From contig NC_088201.1 of assembly GCF_037126465.1 (NCBI RefSeq), positions 126,418,665 to 126,482,664 on the forward strand: a DNA stretch of 64,000 nucleotides, in the 5' to 3' direction. Source of the stretch: Ornithodoros turicata. Taxonomy: Eukaryota > Arthropoda > Arachnida > Ixodida > Argasidae. This document shows positions 57,780 through 64,000 of the stretch, in pieces. Both the position numbers and the translations under genes were made by a program. Within the stretch, counting starts at the first letter, position 1; the number at the start of each line of letters is the position of its first letter. The notes below the pieces were generated by a model. It did no database searches. It was not told the origin of the DNA and saw only the letters and a list, made by a program, of their open reading frames with translations.

Positions 57780-59440
57780 ATCAAAAATACCTAGACGTGC
57801 ATTACGAATGTGCAAGATGGAACAGCCGTATTTTTGCTCATGCTACACCGGTGTGTTCAAGAGCCCATACTGACTCAGATTTTGATTGTGTCAGGGGTTG
57901 CACACTAAGATGTCCAGCACGTTGAATATAAAAGATTTGTAAATGTTTAAAAACTTTCAAAAATATCAAAAATACCTAGATGTCCATGACAAATTTGTAA
58001 GATGGAGCAGCGGTTTGCAACATGTTTACATGTCGTCTGGCTTATTTTGCTCATGTTACACCGGGGTGTTCACGAGCCCATACTGGCTCAGATTTTGATT
58101 GTGTCAGGGGTTGCACACCAAGATGTCCAGCACGTTGAATATAAAAGATTTGGAAATGTTTAAAAACTTTCAAAAATACCAAAAATACCTAGACGTCCAT
58201 GACAAATTTGTAAGATGGAACAGCGGTTTGCAACATGTTTACATGTCATCTGGCTTATTGTTGCTCATGTTACACCACTGTGTTCATGAGCCCATACTGG
58301 CTCAGATTTTGATTATGTCAGGGGTTGCACACTAAGATGTCCAGCACGTTGAATATAAAAGATGTGGAAATGTTTAAAAACTTTCAAAAATATCAAAAAT
58401 ACCTAGACGTCCATGACAAATTTGTAAGATGGAACACCGGTTTGCAACATGTTTACATGTCGTCAGTCTTATTTTTGCTCATGTTACACCGGTGTGTTCA
58501 CGAGCCCATACTGACTCAGATTTTGATTGTGTCAGGGGTTGCACACTAAGATGTCCAGCACGTTGAATATAAAAGATTTGGAAATGTTTAAAAACTTTCA
58601 AAAATATCAAAAATACCTAGACGTCCATGACAAATTTGTAAGATGGAACAGCGGTTTGCAACATGTGTACATGTCGTCTGGCTTATTTTTGCTCATGTTA
58701 CACCGGTGTGTTCACGAGCCCATACTGACTCAGATTTTGATTGTGTCAGGGGTTGCACACTAAGATGTCCAGCACGTTGAATATAAAAGATTTGGAAATG
58801 TTTAAAAACTTTCAAAAATATCAAAAATACCTAGACGTCCATGGCAAATTTGTAAGACGGAACACCGGTTTGCAAGATGTTTACATGTTGTCAGTCTTAT
58901 GGTTGCTCACGTTACACCGGTGTGTTCATGAGCCCATACTGACTCAGATTTTGATTGTGTCAGGGGTTGCACACTAAGATGTCCAGCACGTTGAATATAA
59001 AGATTTGTAAATGTTTAAAAACTTTCAAAAATATCAAAAATACCTAGACGTCCATGACAAATTTGTAAGATGGAACACCGGTTTGCAACATGTTTACATG
59101 TCGTCTGGCTTATTGTTGCTCATGTTACACCGGTGTGTTCATGAGCCCATACTGGCTCAGATTTTGATTGTGTCAGGGGTTGCACACCAAGATGTCCAGC
59201 ACGTTGAATATAAAAGATTTGGAAATGTTTAAAAACTTTCAAAAATATCAAAAATACCTAGACGTCCATGACAAATTTGTAAGATGGAACAGCGGTTTGC
59301 AACATGTTTACATGTCATCTGGCTTATTGTTGCTCATGTTACACCGGTGTGTTCATGAGCCCATACTGGCTCACATTTTGATTCGATATCAGGGGTTGCA
59401 GACTAACATGTCCAGCACGTTGAATATAAAGGTTGCGGAA
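57780..59440 (+). repeat. 214 bp tandem satellite, about eight units
   Basis: The marker acctagacgtccatg recurs at about 57790, 57974, 58188, 58401, 58615, 58829, 59043 and 59257: period 214, with a shortened first unit. Units differ at scattered sites (for example cgtctggctta against cgtcagtctta). Each unit holds an open frame of about 78 codons, but 214 is not a multiple of 3, so no continuous protein is encoded. Confidence 0.95.
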
Positions 59441-59544
59441 GTTGAGTGTTTATGTAGTCATCATTTATTGTCCCTTATTGTAATGTACGTCCACAGCACT
59501 GACCAATTGTGTTAAAATTGGGTTGTTGGTATCGGGTAGTTATA

Positions 59545-59629
59545 ATGATGTTCAAGCAGCAAGCTCTGAGCAACCTGTCGTCCTGTCCTGTCAACAAGGT
59601 TGTCTTGTCTTTTGCTGCTTGAACATCAT
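59545..59629. repeat. Short hairpin-forming inverted repeat
   Basis: Arms atgatgttcaagcagcaa (59545-59562) and its exact reverse complement (59612-59629) are separated by 49 bases rich in cctgtc/ttgtct. Confidence 0.8.
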
Positions 59630-61389
59630 ATAATCGCAACACTGATTTGTGGATTATAACTTACATATTTATATTATGCAATACTTTTCTCACATCAGCA
59701 ACGTGCAGGGAAAAATTAAATAGAGCTGTGAAGCCTGCGAATTGGAGTTGTTATATTTGTGACCCATTAATAGGTGTTGATTCTGGCACAGGAAGGAGTG
59801 CCACTCTCATCAGTTAGTGTCAGCTACTGAAGGGGTACAAGACAACATTATTGAGCATAGTTTGGCAATATACTGCTCCGGTAGGGATAATACCTTGAGA
59901 GGCTACATGCAAAACAAACTGATGTAGCGCCTGCTGGATCAAGCACTTCCTTCTCGCAATACTACCGAGGTACGCGGGACTGCCGTTTCGTGCGGTGCCG
60001 ACAATTTCTGTACACATCACTTTTGGCTATTATCAACAAAGTAATACCTACATTTCAATACTGCGCGTATCCAGTTCTTTGCACACCGTTGCCGCTAACA
60101 GTTGACTGCGTGACAGTCGACATCTTTTAGTTTGAGCTGCGTCAGGCGCCGTCCCTTACATATCGTGCTCGCAGAACGTCTCTTACCTCATATGCATCGT
60201 GAACGAAACGTGCGGAGTACACGCACGCGTGTGACAATCAGACCTTTTGTTGAAGATGCTTCGAGTATGTGACACCCAACAGGTTCTTTTCTATATCCAC
60301 TTTCGTCACATTGTCGTCGACAAAAGAGTTGTTATACACCCGGGTTACGTTTCCACCACTTCCATACTTAATATTCTTTTCGCAGGTAAGACGAACTAGA
60401 AGTGCTCAAAATACCGAACGATACGAGACAAGTTAGTAAATAATCGTCAACTGCCTTTATTAGGTGGAGTCATCCACGTAAACTCCCGCTCGAAATGAAG
60501 ATGCGAGACGTTTTGACATTGTTGTTCGGCCACATTTTACAATACGCGTCTTTCGTTTGACCAGACCACATGCAGCAAATTTATTGCCGTCGCCGTGATC
60601 CTCGAGCACCTTTTGGAAGTCGTCTGCTCTCACCGCTGCAAAAAGGCGCGAGAGCAGACGATTTGTTCATCCAATAAGCGGTCTGCCATCGTAGCGGATA
60701 TCGCTGTTGCCAACAGAAATCGCAATGTGCTGGCGCTGTTCTTATCAACTTCATTCGTTTATTTAATAACCGTGACGATTCTGGACGAGCGAATTCACAG
60801 TATTACGTTTTCAGCAATGAGGAATCGAATGGTACGCTTTGTGGATGGGCCAGGGTGTACGATACCGCATACGCTGACACTCCCTGTGAAATCATGGTTG
60901 GATAAAAAAGGATTTTTCGCGCCCTGGACGACGAACTGCAGATTCTGCAACACCCAAGAGACAGTCGAGCACCTGTTTCTTGATTGTACTGAGGCACTCT
61001 TCTTTTGGGATGAACTCAGAACGAAACTGGGAAGATATGTAAGATTAGATCCATACACTATGAGGTTTTTGCCTTTTGAACAGACCGAAGAAATCAGAGA
61101 TGACATATTATGTGTAATCTCAATGTTTTGCATATGGAAGGTCAGGGTATTGGACCGAAACGAAGAGCCACTTAAACCACCGATGTGCTTTTTAAAAGAA
61201 GAAATTGATCAAATGTACACAATAGCACGGTACAGGCAATTGGTACCGGAGTGGTTACGTGTGTATGTGACAAAATTACTCCCAAGTCGGGAGGCTTTTG
61301 GTGGAACGTTACGCGCGTGAAGCTCATGTGATATCACTGTAAATATGCCATAATCATGAATAAATGTGCAAGATCAGGAAAAATAAACG

Positions 61390-61460
61390 GTGCCGCTGGT
61401 GTAGTGATATCATGCAAGATTCCCATTCTTGCGACCCGGGTTCGATTCCAGGGCGGCGCA
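61390..61460 (+). tRNA. tRNA-Gly(CCC) downstream of element D
   Basis: Anticodon loop TTCCCAT; acceptor gtgccgc makes one G-T pair; D arm gtgatatc; T arm ttccagg has one mismatch. TTTT follows. It is the right-hand copy of the tRNA that also precedes element D. Confidence 0.78.
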
Positions 61461-61665
61461 GGGCTTTTGCATGTGCCAAGGACCATGTTCTAAAGTGCAT
61501 GTTGATGATTAACTTTGTTTGAGACCCATTTCAGAAGCAATATTACAAGTGTGGAAACGTAGGTATAAGGAATTTACACTGGTGTAAAGGAAGCGAATGA
61601 AGAACATAGTAATACGCATAATACGTTTTTATTAATGGACCTCGTCGGAGATGTCAGTGGAAACA

Positions 61666-61736
61666 GCGCCGCTGGTGTAGTGGTATCATGCGAGATTCCC
61701 ATTCTTGCGACCCGGGTTCGATTCCCGGGCGGCGCA
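61666..61736 (+). tRNA. tRNA-Gly(CCC)
   Basis: Canonical except gcgaga for gcaaga in the anticodon stem. Followed by gcgcagcgcTTTT. Confidence 0.85.
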
Positions 61737-61946
61737 GCGCAGCGCTTTTGCATGTGCCAAGGACCATGTTCTAAAGTGCATGTTGATGATTAACTTTGTT
61801 TGAGACCCATTTCAGAAGCAATATTACAAGTGTGGAAACGTAGGTATAAGGAATTTACACTGGTGTAAAGGAAGCGAATGAAGAACATAGTAATACGCAT
61901 AATACGTTTTTATTAATGGACCTCGTCGGAGATGTCAGTGGAAACA

Positions 61947-62017
61947 GCGCCGCTGGTGTAGTGGTATCATGCAAGATTCCCATTCTTGCGACCCGGGTTC
62001 GATTCCCGGGCGGCGCA
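61947..62017 (+). tRNA. tRNA-Gly(CCC)
   Basis: Fully canonical 71-nt copy with T4 terminator. Confidence 0.93.
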
Positions 62018-62227
62018 GCGCAGCGCTTTTGCATGTGCCAAGGACCATGTTCTAAAGTGCATGTTGATGATTAACTTTGTTTGAGACCCATTTCAGAAGC
62101 AATATTACAAGTGTGGAAACGTAGGTATAAGGAATTTACACTGGTGTAAAGGAAGCGAATGAAGAACATAGTAATACGCATAATACGTTTTTATTAATGG
62201 ACCTCGTCGGAGATGTCAGTGGAAACA

Positions 62228-62272
62228 GCGCCACTGGTGTAGTGGTATCATGCAAGATTCCCGGGCGGCGCA
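62228..62272 (+). pseudogene. tRNA-Gly with independent 26 bp deletion
   Basis: Reads gcaagattcccgggcggcgca: one GATTCCC of the two in the intact gene, with everything between lost. The base context differs from the deleted copies at 24.5-26.3 kb. Confidence 0.9.
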
Positions 62273-62477
62273 GCGCTTTTGCATGTGCCAACGACCATGT
62301 TCTAAAGTGCATGTTGATGATTAACTTTGTTCGAGACCCATTTCAGAAGCAATATTAGAAGTGTGGAAATGTAGGTATAAGGAATTTACACTGGTGTAAA
62401 GGAAGCGAATGAAGAACATAGTAATACGCATAATACGTTTTTATTAATGGACCTCGTCGGAGATGTCAGTGGAAACA

Positions 62478-62489
62478 GCGCCGCTGGTG
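62478..62489 (+). pseudogene. tRNA-Gly 5' fragment at the element C junction
   Basis: gcgccgctggtg, then element sequence; TG/T at the joint is shared by both partners, so the exact cut is ambiguous by 1-2 bases. Confidence 0.85.
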
Positions 62490-64000
62490 TTTATCACGCG
62501 GTGGACAACGACGGTAGGGCTGTGATGCTTGATATCCTTATTGACAGAACGCCTTGGAGGATTCTAGTTGTCTATGCTCCCAATGATGCAATCTCGAGGT
62601 GTGCGTACTTTGAATCCTTAACGCAATATTTGCAAGCCCGTGGCAACCTGGTCGTTTTAGGGGACTTTAACTGCGTGCTGTGAACTAGTGACCGGAGCGT
62701 TGCCCCCCAAGCGAAAGACCGCAGTGCCGAGTGTCTGCAGCGAATAGCACGTGATTATGGTTTAAGAGATGCCTGCGAATACAGCACACAGCCAGTTATA
62801 AGATACACTCACTTTCAAGGTACCTCGCACGCACGATTGGATCGTATTTATCTTTCTGTCGCTCAGTGGAATACGGTGTGTGAGTACGAAGTGCACCCTG
62901 TTTATTTTACTGATCACTGCCTCGTGAAGGTAGCTATTGGGAGTCGCCCTTCTAGGCTGGGCAGCCCCAGGTCATGGAAGTTGTGGAAGATGAACGTTAG
63001 GTTGCTCCAAGATCCAGTTTTTGATGAGCGTGTGGTGGCCAATCTTTCACAGCTTCAACATGACCCGCGAAACTGGGCTGTTAAATGGGAAACATTCAAA
63101 CAAGATGTGAGAGCCTTTGCAATAGAGAGAAGTAACGTGCTAGCCTACCTGGAAATGTGTGAAGAGAACATGTTAAAGGACGCACAACAAGAACTCACAA
63201 GACTGGAAGCAGATAACCCTGGAACGTTCTTGGAAGATTTAAATGAGATTCGTCTCCGTCTTGAACTTTTCAACAACAATCGGTATGAAGGCGCGAGGGT
63301 GCGATCGATAACGAAGAGGTTTTTGCCGGATATGACCGCGTCTAAAAGTCATGCTGCAGCAGAGCGTAAGCACACCGGCTCTCGACTCATCACGCGGTTG
63401 GTGGACCAAGGACATGTTGTCACAGACCTTGAACGTATGAAACAAATATTTGTTGACTACTATGAGAACCTGTTTGGGAGGCCAACTGCCACGGTGGGCG
63501 GCGATTTGATCCAGTCGTTTCTCTCTCATATGCCCAAGTTAAACGAGCAAGAGAAAGATGTCCTGGACGCTGAAATTACAGAGGCGGAAATCCATTCTGC
63601 AATACAGAGTTTGAATTTTAACCGTTCTCCTGGACCTGATGGCTTGGGAGCTGAGTTCTACAAGCGGTACGTGGACCTGCTGGTGCCCATTCTACAGTGC
63701 GTCTACGCGGAAGCTGAGACTAACGGGATCTTCTCGCACAGTTTTCGAAGGTCCCATACTGTGCTCATACCCAAAAAAGTGGCGGAGACACGGTTACCCA
63801 AGGTGACCGATTATCGGCCTATCACACTCTGTAATGTGGACTATAAGGTGTATGCCAAAGTACTCGCTGCCAGGCTCCAGCTTGTAGTGACACAGCTTGT
63901 TGGCAATCATCAGACATGCGCAATCAGGAACAGGACCATACAAACAAACATCCATGTTGTCCGCTCAGTTCTAGACTGGTGTCGACTTGAAGGAAGTCAT
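62490..64000 (+). mobile_element. Element C: 5'-truncated copy of the element A family, runs off the window
   Basis: Starts inside the endonuclease region (tttatcacgcggtggac matches A and B) and is nearly identical to B throughout. Its 3' end and right-hand tRNA lie beyond the window. Confidence 0.93.
62490..64000 (+). pseudogene. ORF2 of element C, truncated and with a stop
   Basis: Reads YHAVDNDGRAVMLD to GDFNCVL, then TGA at about 62681-62683 where B has TCA. The frame continues beyond it through THFQGTSHARLDR, SPGPDGLGAEFY and DYRPITLCNVDYKVYAKVLA to the window edge. It cannot encode an active protein. Confidence 0.9.

Larger units (their letters stand above)
56533..60867. mobile_element. 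TTAA-type transposon inside element D, right end eroded
   Basis: The left end reads TTAA (56529-56532) then AGGGACGGTCTCGTACAG. The right end on the minus strand reads CGGTATCGTACAC (60867 down), matching the left end from its seventh base with few mismatches; the outer AGGGA and TTAA are missing, together with a few bases of element D. The interior holds the palindrome at 57290-57422, the 214 bp satellite and a hairpin at 59545-59629. No transposase seen. Confidence 0.65.
53526..61320 (+). pseudogene. ORF2 of element D, frameshifted and interrupted
   Basis: ATG at 53526 opens MTSIVIGTLNARGLN (endonuclease start), then breaks. Endonuclease continues at 53679-54056 (LLGDFNC) and, after a shift, as THFQGNSHARLDR and YFSDHCLV to about 54230. 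Reverse transcriptase is clean over 54833-56410: RNRTPGTDGISAEFY, DFRPIMLCNVDYKIYAKVLA, LADLTKAFDR, VRQGCPLSP and AYADD. A shift near 56390 (A-run) is followed by KSFFFK at 56530, where the insertion starts. The C-terminus resumes at 60868 (HTLTLPVKSW) with the CX2CX7HX4C knuckle and ends at 61320. Confidence 0.88.
52793..61389 (+). mobile_element. Element D: tRNA-associated LINE, second divergent family, interrupted
   Basis: 5'-truncated within ORF1 directly after a whole tRNA gene; ORF1 to 53436, ORF2 from 53526. It is interrupted at 56532 by a TTAA-type element, resumes at 60868 and ends at about 61389 with a weak tail (ggaaaaataaac) before the tRNA at 61390. Element-only length is about 4.3 kb. 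It is more similar to A than E is in some blocks (CNVDYKIYAKVLA, CRFCNTQETVEHLFLDC). Confidence 0.88.
61390..62489 (+). repeat. tRNA-Gly tandem array, segment 5
   Basis: tRNA starts at 61390, 61666, 61947, 62228 and 62478; spacings 276, 281, 281 and 250. The 281 bp units carry an extra gcgca after the tRNA. The 250 bp unit carries the 26 bp tRNA deletion. The spacer is a third subtype (taggtataagg, agtaatacgc). Confidence 0.95.

Noticed and set aside
57997..59515. Repeated open frames of 73-115 codons starting MSSTLNIKD
   Set aside because: They follow a 214 bp DNA repeat whose length is not a multiple of 3, so the similarity is from the DNA repeat, not from a protein repeat under selection.
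1..64000. Prokaryotic operons, phage or plasmid content
   Set aside because: Spliced exons, LINEs, SINEs and Pol III tRNA genes show nuclear animal DNA.

Overview
This is animal nuclear DNA. It has spliced exons, non-LTR retrotransposons, P, mariner, hAT and TTAA-type DNA transposons, tRNA-derived SINEs and a cytosolic-type tRNA-Gly gene array. The SINE body at 14.5-14.7 kb looks like hard-tick SINEs, so an ixodid tick or related chelicerate is my best guess. That is an inference from repeats only. Almost no ordinary host coding sequence is visible: the one candidate is a pair of coiled-coil exons on the minus strand at 17.8-18.2 kb.

Left part (1-24 kb). A TTAA-flanked transposon (about 349-8129) carries a complete 4.4 kb P-element-like transposon (549-4948; 33-35 bp terminal inverted repeats, 7 bp target duplication) with a four-exon THAP9-type transposase gene broken by two in-frame stops and a frameshift. 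A separate THAP-domain remnant lies at 5.1-5.5 kb. A second, more decayed P-type transposase follows (8.36-13.4 kb), with a deleted mariner in one intron. After that come sparse DNA with two SINEs, a LINE tail, the coiled-coil exons and a 698 bp hAT-type element.

Right part (24-64 kb). The backbone is a tandem array with a unit of about 276 bp. Each unit holds one 71-nt tRNA-Gly gene with anticodon CCC, a T4 Pol III terminator and a conserved spacer. The array is repeatedly split by non-LTR retrotransposons, each joined to tRNA sequence. Elements A (27337-32240, minus), B (33389-36882, plus) and C (62490 to the window end, plus) are near-identical copies of one family. E (37738-49965) and D (52793-61389) are older, divergent families. 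They encode a zinc-knuckle ORF1 and an ORF2 with AP-endonuclease, reverse transcriptase and a C-terminal CX2CX7HX4C knuckle, and look like the Tx1/L1 group. B sits between copies of a 16 bp duplication (gcgccgctggtgtagt) that ends inside the tRNA A box, and its A-rich tail abuts base 1 of a regenerated complete tRNA gene. A short unrelated insertion (24078-24213) uses exactly the same site. A keeps both ORFs open and could be autonomous.

Later events are layered on this. E is interrupted by a CR1/Jockey-like LINE, which is interrupted by a TTAA transposon, which is interrupted by an RNase-H-bearing LINE: five nested layers including the tRNA array. D is interrupted by another TTAA-type element carrying a 133 bp near-perfect palindrome and a 214 bp satellite array. 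The array also shows a recurrent 26 bp tRNA deletion between GATTCCC repeats, a five-copy block with anticodon CAC, and an inversion around element A.
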